Below, in pieces: positions 1 to 7,256 of a stretch of DNA of 64,000 bases. The position numbers and the translations under genes are program-made. The stretch covers positions 8,715-72,714 of the forward strand of contig JALDXQ010000008.1 of assembly GCA_032156805.1 (NCBI GenBank), read 5' to 3'. Within the stretch, counting starts at the first letter, position 1; each line of letters opens with the position of its first letter. The notes below the pieces were generated by a model. It had not been told where the DNA came from. It was given only the letters and a program-made list of their open reading frames with translations, and ran no database searches. The stretch comes from Gp6-AA40 sp032156805. GTDB lineage: Bacteria > Acidobacteriota > Vicinamibacteria > Vicinamibacterales > UBA2999.

Positions 1-187
1 CGCTGATGCCGCGGAGGTAGACCTCGAGCAGCATGAGGTCGACGTCTTCCTTCTGCATCATCTGCAGCGCGGCTTCCCCCGTCGCGGCCCGCAGCACGCG
101 ATAGTCGCGCCGCAGGACGCCGGTGAGTGTTTCGCGCATCTCCTCGTCGCTGTCCACGACGAGCAGTGTCTTCCGTCGGTCTGCCAT
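1..187 (-). CDS. Response regulator receiver domain (partial, cut by window edge)
   Basis: Reading from ATG at 187 towards position 1 gives about 62 residues of a CheY-like receiver fold: a beta-1 strand TLLVVD, an acidic pocket, an amphipathic first helix and the strand DVDLMLLEV. Two key positions deviate. The phosphoacceptor Asp expected in LLD is Glu (residue 55, codon GAG at 25-23), and the acidic pair after the first strand reads D12-S13-D14 rather than DD. In known receivers an Asp-to-Glu change at this site blocks phosphorylation and sometimes mimics it, so this may be a phosphorylation-independent or constitutively active regulator. The output domain, if any, lies outside the window. 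Confidence 0.75.
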   Translation of the reverse strand, partial: MADRRKTLLVVDSDEEMRETLTGVLRRDYRVLRAATGEAALQMMQKEDVDLMLLEVYLRGIS

Positions 188-213
188 GGGAACGGCGAGT
201 ATAGTATGGGGTC

Positions 214-280
214 GGGAGTCATGGGTTGAGGACGACTCTGCGAACATCGGCCGAGTGACTGTCCTGATCAAATGACTCCC
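214..280. repeat. Inverted repeat of the AAATGACTCCC family
   Basis: GGGAGTCAT at 214-222 is the exact reverse complement of ATGACTCCC at 272-280, with a 49-nt spacer. The same core recurs near 3163-3174 and, with longer arms, at 52235-52307. The element fills most of the gap between the divergent receiver gene and lpdA, so it may overlap their promoters. Confidence 0.6.
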
Positions 281-290
281 AACCCAGTAC

Positions 291-303
291 AGGAGTGTGA
301 TTG
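291..303 (+). promoter_or_regulatory. Ribosome binding site fixing a TTG start for lpdA
   Basis: AGGAG at 291-295 stands five bases before TTG at 301. No ATG in this frame precedes the conserved FAD-binding strand, and the TTG places YDVVVIGAGTGG at residues 5-16, as is usual for the family. Confidence 0.7.
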
Positions 304-1716
304 TCCAAGTCGTACGATGTCGTGGTGATTGGCGCGGGCACCGGCGGATACGTCGCGGCCATTCGCGCGGCGCAGTTGGGAAAGGCGGTTGCCGTCGTCG
401 AGAAACAGAGTGCGCTGGGTGGCACCTGCCTGATCTGGGGATGCATTCCCACCAAGGCGCTTCTCGAGCACGCGCACGCGCTGAAGGTGATTCAACAGGC
501 GGCGGAATGGGGCGTGACGATTCCCTCGGGCACACCGGCCATCAACATGACGCAGGTGCAGGCCCGCAAGGACAAGATCGTCGGCGGTCTCACCAAGGGC
601 ATCGAGTTCCTGTTCAAGAAGAACAAGATCACGTGGATTAAAGGTACGGCGCGGCTCGCCGGTCCGGGCAAGGTCGAGGTCACCGGCAGCGAGACGCAGA
701 CACTCGATGCGAAGGAGATCATCGTCGCGACCGGGTCCGCGCCGCGCAGTGTTCCATCGGTCACCATCGATCACGAGCGCATCATCACGAGCGACGAAGC
801 GATTCACCTGAAGGCGGTTCCCCGTTCGCTCGTCATCCTGGGAAGCGGTGCCGTCGGCGTCGAGTTCGCGTCGATCTACCGGCGCTTTGGCAGCGAGGTC
901 ACCATCATCGAGCTGGTCGATCGACTGGTGCCGGTCGAAGATGAAGCTGTGTCGGCCGAGCTCGAGAAGTCGTTCAAGAAACAGGGCATCACCGTGCTGA
1001 CGGGAACGAAGGTCACCGGCGCCACATCGTCCGGCGCTGGCGTCAGCATCGAGGCCCGGGCGCCCGACGGCAAGACGAAGACGATGACCGCCGATATCCT
1101 GCTGGTGGCCACCGGACGCGGCGCCGTGACGACCGGGTTGGGTGCCGAGGAAGCCGGCATCGCGATGGAGACGGGCTACATCACGGTCGACGATCTCTAT
1201 CGAACGTCCGTTCCGGGCATCTCCGCGATCGGTGATGTCATCACGCTCGGCACTGGCGTCCATCCGCAACTCGCACACGTGTCGTCGATGGAGGGCGTCA
1301 TCGCGGCCGAACGCATCGCCGGCCAGACGGTACGGCCCCTCAACTACGACCAGGTGCCCGGCTGCACGTACTGCGATCCGGAGATTGGCAGCGTCGGTCT
1401 GACGGAAGCTCAGGCGCGGGCGCGCGGCTATGACGTCCGCGTCGGCACATTCCCGTTTGGTGTCCTGGGCCGCGCGCGCATGGCCGGCGAGCTGGAGGGG
1501 TTCGTGAAGATCGTCGCAGATAAGAAGTACGATGAAGTGCTAGGTGTGCACATGATCGGCCCACGGTCCACGGAGCTGGTGGCTGAGGCCGTTCTCGCGC
1601 TTCGACTCGAGTGCACCGTGGAGGAACTGATCAAGACGATTCATGCGCACCCGACCTTCTCGGAGGCGGTCGGTGAAGCGGCGCATGCCACCCACGGGGC
1701 CGCGATACACATGTGA
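301..1716 (+). CDS. lpdA: Dihydrolipoyl dehydrogenase (E3 of 2-oxoacid dehydrogenase complexes)
   Basis: The 471-aa flavoprotein reoxidises dihydrolipoyl groups on E2 and passes electrons through FAD to NAD+. It carries the N-terminal GAGTGG FAD motif (residues 11-16), the redox disulfide C43/C48 in GGTCLIWGCIP, a second Rossmann motif ILGSGAVGVEFA for NAD, and the C-terminal HPTFSE motif (His450, Glu455) that completes the active site across the dimer. Length is normal for the family. Trp46 inside the CxxxxC loop differs from the usual NVGC form. It is followed by E2 and lipB in the same direction, so the three probably serve one lipoate-dependent complex. The fused E1 subunit lies at 13.3-15.7 kb. 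Confidence 0.95.
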   Translation: MSKSYDVVVIGAGTGGYVAAIRAAQLGKAVAVVEKQSALGGTCLIWGCIPTKALLEHAHALKVIQQAAEWGVTIPSGTPAINMTQVQARKDKIVGGLTKGIEFLFKKNKITWIKGTARLAGPGKVEVTGSETQTLDAKEIIVATGSAPRSVPSVTIDHERIITSDEAIHLKAVPRSLVILGSGAVGVEFASIYRRFGSEVTIIELVDRLVPVEDEAVSAELEKSFKKQGITVLTGTKVTGATSSGAGVSIEARAPDGKTKTMTADILLVATGRGAVTTGLGAEEAGIAMETGYITVDDLYRTSVPGISAIGDVITLGTGVHPQLAHVSSMEGVIAAERIAGQTVRPLNYDQVPGCTYCDPEIGSVGLTEAQARARGYDVRVGTFPFGVLGRARMAGELEGFVKIVADKKYDEVLGVHMIGPRSTELVAEAVLALRLECTVEELIKTIHAHPTFSEAVGEAAHATHGAAIHM

Positions 1717-1814
1717 GGCTCTCGGCTTCAGGCTCTGGGCTCCTGGCTGCCGCAGGCCGAAGCCAAAACTCGAGCCCGAGAGTCGAAAGCCGGAAGCCTA
1801 GAGCCAGAGAATTC
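1717..1814. repeat. Inverted heptamer array (GGCTNNN arm facing NNNAGCC arm)
   Basis: Directly after the lpdA stop codon, five consecutive 7-bp units start with GGCT (1717, 1724, 1731, 1738, 1745). From 1752 the units switch to the complementary theme: GCAGGCC, GAAGCCA and, further on, AAGCCGG, AAGCCTA and GAGCCAG. The two arms can pair into a long imperfect hairpin between lpdA and the E2 gene. The array is open in the E2 frame, which can mislead start calling: an ATG at 1713 would add 35 residues of repeat translation to E2. Confidence 0.8.
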
Positions 1815-1817
1815 TCC

Positions 1818-3122
1818 ATGCCCACTCCCGTCCTCATGCCCCAGATGGGCGAGTCAATTGCCGAAGGCACCATCGTTCGATGGATCAAGAAAGTGGGTGA
1901 GGCGGTCGACCGGGACGAACCGCTGTTCGAGATTTCCACGGACAAGGTTGACGCCGAGATACCTGCGCCCGCTGCCGGTGTCCTGACCGAGATCAAGGTG
2001 AAGGAAGGCGAAACGGTCGCCGTGAACAGCGTTGTCGCAACCATAGGCTCAGAGTCCGACGTGCCGAAAGCGGAACCCGCGGCCGCCGCCGCTGCGCCTC
2101 CCTCGACCGGCCACTCGCGTGAGTCGGTCGTCCCTGCTGACGTCATCGATCAGCCTCACGCTGTGACGCCGGCACCGCCACGCAAGGCGAACGGGCGAAC
2201 GGCGGCGGCCGCCACCAGGCCGGCCGAGGATGATGCACGCAAGCAGCGTTCGTCGCCGCTGGTGAGACGCATCGCGCGCGACAACGACATTGACATCTCG
2301 CAGATTCACGGCTCCGGCCTGGGTGGGCGGGTGACGAAGCAGGACATTCTCGAATACATCGAGGCTAGCCCACGAGATCAGGCAGCCGAAGCCCGGGGAT
2401 CTGCGGAATCGGCCGAAGCACGAAGCGCACGACCTGACGCGCCCGTAGAGATCAAGCCGCTCTCCGTCATGCGCAGGAAGATCGCCGAGCACATGGTGAT
2501 GAGCCGGCGAACCTCGGCGCACGTGCACTCGGTCTTTCACGTCAACTTCTCGACCGTCGAGCGTATCCGTCAGCAGAGAAAAGCCGAGTTCGAGCAACTG
2601 GGCAACAAGCTCACGTACATGGCGTTCATCGCCACGGCGGTCGTGTCCGCGCTGCGTCGATTCCCTGTCGTCAACGCATCGCTCGATGGCGACAACGTCA
2701 TCTACAAGAAGGACATCAACCTTGGCATCGCGGTTGCGCTCGACAGCGGCCTCATCGTGCCGGTCATCAAGCACGCCGATGAAAAGAACCTCCTCGGTTT
2801 GAGCCGCGCCATTGCCGACATCGCGGCGCGGGCGAGGTCGAAGCAGCTGAAACCGGAAGAAGTGCAGGACGGCACCTTTACCATCACGAATCCCGGTGTG
2901 TTCGGCTCGCAGTTCGGCATGCCGATCATCAACCAGCCGCAGGTCGCGATTCTCGGTGTCGGAACGATCGAGAAACGGCCGATCGTCGTCGGCGATGCGA
3001 TCGCGATTCGGACGATGGCGTATCTCACGCTCGGCTTCGATCATCGGCTCGTGGACGGAGCGACCGGCGATCAGTTCATGGCCCACATCCAGCATCAGAT
3101 CGAGAACTTCGATGCTGAGTAG
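1818..3122 (+). CDS. 2-oxoacid dehydrogenase E2, dihydrolipoamide acyltransferase
   Basis: The 434-aa protein is the acyl-transfer core of a pyruvate, 2-oxoglutarate or branched-chain 2-oxoacid dehydrogenase. Residues 1-78 form one lipoyl domain with the lipoylated Lys43 in STDKVDA. An Ala/Pro-rich linker follows, then a peripheral-subunit-binding domain at about 145-182 (SSPLVRRIARDN to KQDILEYI). The trimeric catalytic domain ends in DHRLVDG with His409 and Asp413. I chose the ATG at 1818 because the lipoyl domain starts there; an earlier in-frame ATG at 1713 only translates repeat DNA. Sequence alone does not settle the 2-oxoacid, though a fused E1 of the branched-chain/pyruvate type in the window favours those substrates. 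Confidence 0.92.
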   Translation: MPTPVLMPQMGESIAEGTIVRWIKKVGEAVDRDEPLFEISTDKVDAEIPAPAAGVLTEIKVKEGETVAVNSVVATIGSESDVPKAEPAAAAAAPPSTGHSRESVVPADVIDQPHAVTPAPPRKANGRTAAAATRPAEDDARKQRSSPLVRRIARDNDIDISQIHGSGLGGRVTKQDILEYIEASPRDQAAEARGSAESAEARSARPDAPVEIKPLSVMRRKIAEHMVMSRRTSAHVHSVFHVNFSTVERIRQQRKAEFEQLGNKLTYMAFIATAVVSALRRFPVVNASLDGDNVIYKKDINLGIAVALDSGLIVPVIKHADEKNLLGLSRAIADIAARARSKQLKPEEVQDGTFTITNPGVFGSQFGMPIINQPQVAILGVGTIEKRPIVVGDAIAIRTMAYLTLGFDHRLVDGATGDQFMAHIQHQIENFDAE

Positions 3123-3129
3123 AGACGCG

Positions 3130-3176
3130 GTCCGGCTGAAGCCGGACACGACGACTCCCGCCAAATGACTCCCGGT
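3130..3176. repeat. GTCCGGCT palindrome plus AAATGACTCCC element
   Basis: GTCCGGCT-GA-AGCCGGAC at 3130-3147 is a perfect 8-bp stem followed by ACACGACG. It belongs to a dispersed family also found at 23844, 35047, 46343, 48162 and, inverted, 63949. AAATGACTCCC follows at 3163-3173 and contains the first possible ATG of lipB. Confidence 0.75.
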
Positions 3177-3842
3177 GTCGTTTCTGCTGTGCGGCAATTG
3201 GAGGTCAGGCGGCTGGGCCGGATTGGTTACGACGAGGCGCTGGCGCTTCAGCGCGAGCTCGTCGAGGAACGGCGCGCCGACCGCGTACCCGATTTGCTCC
3301 TGCTGCTCGAGCATCCACCGGTCATAACTCTCGGCGTTCGGAGCGAAATCGCGCGCGGGAATGTCGTGGCCAGCGGTGAGCGGCTCGCCGACCTTGGAGT
3401 CACGGTCCACGAAACAGGCCGTGGCGGCGACGTCACCTATCACGGCCCGGGTCAGATCGTTGGCTACCCAATCCTGGATCTGCGACCCGATCGATGTGAT
3501 GTCCACCAGTACGTGCGGGATCTCGAAGAGGTGATGATTCGGACGTGTGCCGCGTATGGCGTGTCAGCCGGCCGGATCTCGGGGCTCACAGGCACATGGG
3601 TGGGAGCGGAAAAGATCGGCGCGATCGGGATCCGCATTTCGCGCTGGATCACGAGCCACGGTTTGGCTTTCAACGTCCGCACCGACCTCGATCACTTCAA
3701 GTTGATTGTTCCGTGCGGAATCACCGACCGTGGCGTCACGTCGCTCGAAAAAGTCACCCGCCAATCGATCCCGATGCGTGAGGTCGAGGACGTCCTCACG
3801 CGAAGTTTCGCAGAAGTGTTCGGGCGAGAGCTGAAAGCCTAG
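3165..3842 (+). CDS. lipB: Octanoyl-[acyl carrier protein]:protein N-octanoyltransferase
   Basis: LipB moves octanoyl from acyl carrier protein onto the lipoyl-domain lysine of E2-type proteins; LipA then inserts sulfur. The 225-aa reading contains the family block GRGGDVTYHGPGQ (86-97), the catalytic Lys150 in GAEKIGAIG and the acyl-accepting Cys184 in VPCGITDRG. The gene follows E2, the natural substrate. The ATG at 3165 lies inside the AAATGACTCCC repeat and has no good ribosome binding site, so the GTG at 3189 may be the true start. The last codons and the stop are written in an AGAGCC-type heptamer array shared with the convergent gene's end. No lipA is in the window. Confidence 0.93.
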   Translation: MTPGVVSAVRQLEVRRLGRIGYDEALALQRELVEERRADRVPDLLLLLEHPPVITLGVRSEIARGNVVASGERLADLGVTVHETGRGGDVTYHGPGQIVGYPILDLRPDRCDVHQYVRDLEEVMIRTCAAYGVSAGRISGLTGTWVGAEKIGAIGIRISRWITSHGLAFNVRTDLDHFKLIVPCGITDRGVTSLEKVTRQSIPMREVEDVLTRSFAEVFGRELKA

Positions 3843-3861
3843 AGCCGGACGCCGAACGCCT
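3834..3861. repeat. Short heptamer array (NNNGCCN) at convergent gene ends
   Basis: AAAGCCT, AGAGCCG, GACGCCG and AACGCCT follow one another in 7-bp register. The lipB TAG lies across the first two units, and the minus-strand stop of the CNNM gene overlaps the last. Confidence 0.6.
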
Positions 3862-5158
3862 ACTTGGTGATCGGCGACAGCACGGCCTCGCCGACGCCGC
3901 GGCCGGCCGCTGACACGACCTCAATCCGCACGTTGCGCCAGGTCACGACATCGCCCGCCGACGCGGGACGGTTGAGTAACAGCAGGACGAGGCCGCTGAT
4001 CGTCGTCACCCTCTGGTGCTCGAGCGAGTAGCCGATGGCCGCCCCGGCTTCGTCGAGTCGTACCGTGCCGCGAACGCGGACTCGTTCATCAGCCTCGCGC
4101 ACGATGGGCCGGCGTACCCGTCCTTCGTCGATGTCGCCGACAACCTCCTCGAACAGGTCTTCGATCGTGACGAGACCGGCCGTACCGCCGTGTTGATCCA
4201 TCACCACCGCCATCTGCGCGCGGTAACGGCGCATGGCAGCAAGTACTTCGTCGAGCTGCGCCGGGCCGGGAACATACGGGAGTGCCCTGGCGTCCCGCGC
4301 CGCGACCGGCTGGTTCGACACCAGATGACGAAGGATCTCCTTGATGTGCAGGCTGCCGATGATGTTGTCGAGGTCGCCGCTGTAGACCGGATATCTCGTG
4401 TGAGCGTGCGCACGCACGATGGCTCGAAGCTCGTCGGGTTCAGCCCCGACCGGAATCCCCGTCAGCAGGACACGCGGCACCATCACTTCTCCGGCGGTCC
4501 GACCGCCAAAGGCAAAGAGGTCGCGCAGAATCTGCCCCGATTCGCCCCGCAGCAGTCCGCCCTCCTGGCTCTCCTGGACGATGAACTCGAGCTCCTCGGC
4601 GGTGTGATAACGCTCGCGGTCCACCTCGCGGCGCTCGATGCCCGCCAGCCGCAGCAGCTTGTTGCCGACTGCATTGAGCCCGACGACGAGCGGCAGGATC
4701 GCGTGCTGCAATCCGCGAATCAGGGGTGACACGTAGAGCGCGGTCTTGTCTGCCCGTTGGAGCGCGAGTGCCTTGGGCACCATCTCGCCGATGACGATGT
4801 GCAGGTAGGTCAGCACCGCCACGGCCACGATGCTGGCCACCGTGTGGGCGGCAATCCAGCCGAGCGACTCGAGGCGGACGAACCACGGTTGAATCTGCTC
4901 CGCCAGCCAATGCTCGCCGTACATCCCGAGCCCGAGACTTGCGACCGAGATACCGATCTGAGTGGTGGCGATATAGCGGTCCTGCCGCACCGGGCTTTCG
5001 AGAACGTAGAGCACTCGCTGTGCGAGCCGGCTGCCTTGTGACGCCTGATGCTCGATGCTGGCGCGTGGCGCGCCGACAATGGCGAACTCGGCAGCGACGA
5101 AGAGACCATTCGCGAGAACGAGGAAGAAGATGATCGCGATCGGAATGACGATCTCCAT
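3860..5158 (-). CDS. CNNM/CBS-domain membrane protein (HlyC/CorC family), copy 2
   Basis: The 432-aa protein has an N-terminal CNNM (DUF21) membrane domain with four hydrophobic segments (roughly residues 1-170), a linker, a pair of CBS domains (RTAGEVMVPR to GLVTIEDLFEEVVGDI) and a C-terminal CorC/HlyC domain ending near TTISGLVL. Related proteins are linked to Mg2+/Co2+ efflux or tolerance in the inner membrane. Its ATG at 5158 shares one base with the TGA of the upstream paralogue, so translation is probably coupled. The pair arose by duplication and may form hetero-oligomers; the transported ion cannot be read from the sequence. Confidence 0.88.
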   Translation of the reverse strand: MEIVIPIAIIFFLVLANGLFVAAEFAIVGAPRASIEHQASQGSRLAQRVLYVLESPVRQDRYIATTQIGISVASLGLGMYGEHWLAEQIQPWFVRLESLGWIAAHTVASIVAVAVLTYLHIVIGEMVPKALALQRADKTALYVSPLIRGLQHAILPLVVGLNAVGNKLLRLAGIERREVDRERYHTAEELEFIVQESQEGGLLRGESGQILRDLFAFGGRTAGEVMVPRVLLTGIPVGAEPDELRAIVRAHAHTRYPVYSGDLDNIIGSLHIKEILRHLVSNQPVAARDARALPYVPGPAQLDEVLAAMRRYRAQMAVVMDQHGGTAGLVTIEDLFEEVVGDIDEGRVRRPIVREADERVRVRGTVRLDEAGAAIGYSLEHQRVTTISGLVLLLLNRPASAGDVVTWRNVRIEVVSAAGRGVGEAVLSPITK

Positions 5159-6474
5159 CAGCGCGCATCCTCCGATGGCACTTGCACGACTCGCCTGGCG
5201 ACGACCGACTGAGGGATGCGATCCTTCACCCGCTCGACTTCGAACTCGTAGTCGCCAACGACTGCCGTGTCCGCCTCAGACGGGATGTGTCCCAGTGCTT
5301 CCGTGACCAGTCCTCCCACGGTCGACGCGCCGGTCTCCCAGGTTGTCTCGAGCAGCTGTGCGGCGTCCTCGACACCCATCTCACCGGGAAGGCGGATGCG
5401 GCCGTCGGACAGCGTTTCACCGGCGGGCTGACTGGATCTGAATTCGTCGCCGACATGGCCGAGCAACTCGGTCAGCACGTCGGCCAGCGTGAGCAGGCCA
5501 GCCGTCCCGCCGAATTCGTCGACGACCAGCGCCTGATGCGAGCGCCGCTCGCGAAGATCCTTCAGGACCCGGTCGGCGGTCACGCTCTCGTGAACCGATG
5601 GGATCGAACGGATCAGTTGAGCGAGTGTCGCCGGCTTGGCCTCGACGAACCAGCGAACCAGATCCTTCGTGCGGAGGATGCCGACGATGTTGTCGATGGT
5701 GCCGCGGTAGATCGGGAGCCGCGAGTACGGGCTCTGCACCACGATGCTCACCACTTCGTTGAGCGGCGTATCGATCGAGATTGCCGAGATCCGCTTGCGT
5801 GGCACCATCAGCTGGCGTGCCTGCCGCAGATTGAGCCGCAGCGCACGCTGCAGACGACGGTGTTCATCGGGCTCGAGCAACCCGCCATCGCGACTCTCGG
5901 CAATGAGGAGCTCGATCTCGTCGGGTGAATGAATGTGTCGATGCGCCTGGTGCGGTGCGCCGAGCAGACGCAGGATCAGGAGCCCGGACCCGTTCAGCCA
6001 CCTGATGAACGGGCGATACACCCACTGCGACGCCAGCATCGGGAGCAGCGTGTACAGCGAGGTCTGTGTCGGGTATTGGAGCGCGAGAGACTTCGGGACC
6101 AGTTCGGCAAAGACCACCTGCGCCACCGTCAGGGTGAGCAGCACCACAATCGTGGATGTCGATTCAGCAACGACCTGCTGAAGCCCGCCGAGCGCGATGA
6201 AGTACGGCGCCAGCCAGACCGCGAGCGTCGCCTGCGCGTATGCGCCCAGCACCAGGCTCGAGATGGTGATGCCGATCTGGCACGCGGCGATGTAGCGATC
6301 GAGCGCCGCCGGTGATTCGACGATCGGCAGCAGCCAGGCCGCGAAGAGGTTGCCGTCTTCCTTCAGCTGATGGAGGCGGCTGCGACGTACGCTGACGGCC
6401 GCGAATTCGGCCGCGACGTACAGGGCGTTGAACAGGAGAAGAGCCGCGATGACGAGGCTGGCCGCAAGGACCAT
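5158..6474 (-). CDS. CNNM/CBS-domain membrane protein (HlyC/CorC family), copy 1
   Basis: First gene of a two-gene minus-strand operon. The 438-aa protein has the same order as its neighbour: an N-terminal signal-anchor and CNNM membrane region (to about residue 185), two CBS motifs (RQLMVPRKRISAI and GLLTLADVLTELLGHV) and a C-terminal CorC-type domain. Identity to copy 2 is clear in motifs but low overall, so the duplication is old. It starts at the ATG complementary to 6472-6474, next to a 130-bp divergent promoter region shared with the sigma factor gene. Confidence 0.88.
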   Translation of the reverse strand: MVLAASLVIAALLLFNALYVAAEFAAVSVRRSRLHQLKEDGNLFAAWLLPIVESPAALDRYIAACQIGITISSLVLGAYAQATLAVWLAPYFIALGGLQQVVAESTSTIVVLLTLTVAQVVFAELVPKSLALQYPTQTSLYTLLPMLASQWVYRPFIRWLNGSGLLILRLLGAPHQAHRHIHSPDEIELLIAESRDGGLLEPDEHRRLQRALRLNLRQARQLMVPRKRISAISIDTPLNEVVSIVVQSPYSRLPIYRGTIDNIVGILRTKDLVRWFVEAKPATLAQLIRSIPSVHESVTADRVLKDLRERRSHQALVVDEFGGTAGLLTLADVLTELLGHVGDEFRSSQPAGETLSDGRIRLPGEMGVEDAAQLLETTWETGASTVGGLVTEALGHIPSEADTAVVGDYEFEVERVKDRIPQSVVARRVVQVPSEDAR

Positions 6475-6518
6475 TGAGCGCCCAAGTACTTAGCATCCTT
6501 TTAGGGTCTCGGTGTAAC

Positions 6519-6535
6519 CCATTGCTGAGCAATGG
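6519..6535. promoter_or_regulatory. Perfect palindrome, possible operator
   Basis: CCATTGCT-G-AGCAATGG has 8-bp arms around one base, in the divergent region between the CNNM operon and the sigma factor gene. Size and symmetry suit a dimeric repressor, but no regulator is encoded beside it. Confidence 0.4.
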
Positions 6536-6559
6536 CTTCTACAGATCAGCTTGAGGGCT

Positions 6560-6585
6560 GGAATAAGACCTATTTGGTCGGTGTT
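6560..6585 (+). promoter_or_regulatory. Candidate ECF-type promoter upstream of the sigma gene
   Basis: GGAATA at 6560-6565 is followed after 17 bp by GTT at 6583-6585, resembling the -35/-10 spacing of SigR/SigH-type ECF promoters (GGAAYA, about 17 bp, GTT). It would start transcription about 15-20 nt before the ATG at 6608 and suggests autoregulation. This is a pattern match only. Confidence 0.35.
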
Positions 6586-6607
6586 CAGAGAAGTAGAGGC
6601 GGAACCC

Positions 6608-7243
6608 ATGGACAGGACCCAGGACAGGTTGCTCATTGCCGGGCTTCAAAGAGGAGATCAAGCTGCAGTCAGACAGCTGGCGGAGTCGTACGGGCCCAGG
6701 ATTTTCCAGCTGGCGCTGCGTCATATGAAGAATCGCGAGGACGCTGAGGAAGTCACCCAGGACGTGCTGATGAAGGTGCATCGAAAGATCGGAGCATTCC
6801 GCGGGGACTCGGCGCTCTCATCGTGGATTTATCGCATAACGTTCAACACTGCGATGTCACGGTTGCGCCAGCACAAAGGCGCGCGCGCGGCGGAGCAGGA
6901 GCGGGATCGTGCGCTTGCCGCGCTCGAAGCCTCCGATGACGGAACTCCGCGCGTGACGATGGAGCCGGCTGACTGGTCTCACATGCCGGATGAGGAGCTG
7001 TTGCGCTTCGAATTGCGGCGAGCCGTCGAGGCGGCTGTCCTCGATCTTCCCGAGATCTACCGCGAGCCGGTGATCCTTCGTGACTTCGAGGGGCTGACGA
7101 CAGAGGAGGCGAGCACCCGTCTGAAGGTCAAGGATCAGACGCTGAAGTCACGTCTCCATCGCGGTCGGTTGTTGCTGCGGGAACGTCTCCAGGCCTTTGC
7201 ATCGGGCCTCACGCTTCATCGCCCGACCCCCGCGTACTCCTAA
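6608..7243 (+). CDS. ECF-type RNA polymerase sigma factor
   Basis: The 211-aa protein has sigma region 2 (about 25-90, with the DAEEVTQDVLMKVHRKI core-binding helix and SSWIYRITFNTAMSRLR for -10 recognition) and region 4 (about 140-195, LPEIYREPVILRDFEGL followed by a helix-turn-helix). No region 3 is present. The start at 6608 is preceded by a purine-rich GAGGCGGA; an in-frame upstream start would add 19 unconserved residues. No anti-sigma factor lies next to it: the following gene is convergent and the upstream one divergent. It is therefore an orphan, controlled transcriptionally or by a distant anti-sigma. Confidence 0.9.
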   Translation: MDRTQDRLLIAGLQRGDQAAVRQLAESYGPRIFQLALRHMKNREDAEEVTQDVLMKVHRKIGAFRGDSALSSWIYRITFNTAMSRLRQHKGARAAEQERDRALAALEASDDGTPRVTMEPADWSHMPDEELLRFELRRAVEAAVLDLPEIYREPVILRDFEGLTTEEASTRLKVKDQTLKSRLHRGRLLLRERLQAFASGLTLHRPTPAYS

Positions 7244-7256
7244 GCGTCCGGGGCTG

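Noticed and set aside
268..1278. 336-codon minus-strand open frame opposite lpdA
   Set aside because: Antisense shadow of a well conserved flavoprotein gene; no independent start signal.
1713..1817. N-terminal extension of the E2 protein from ATG 1713
   Set aside because: The extra 35 residues are translated heptamer repeat and the lipoyl domain begins at the ATG at 1818.
2049..3506. 485-codon minus-strand open frame across E2 and lipB
   Set aside because: It spans two real genes in antisense and a repeat, and contains no recognisable fold.
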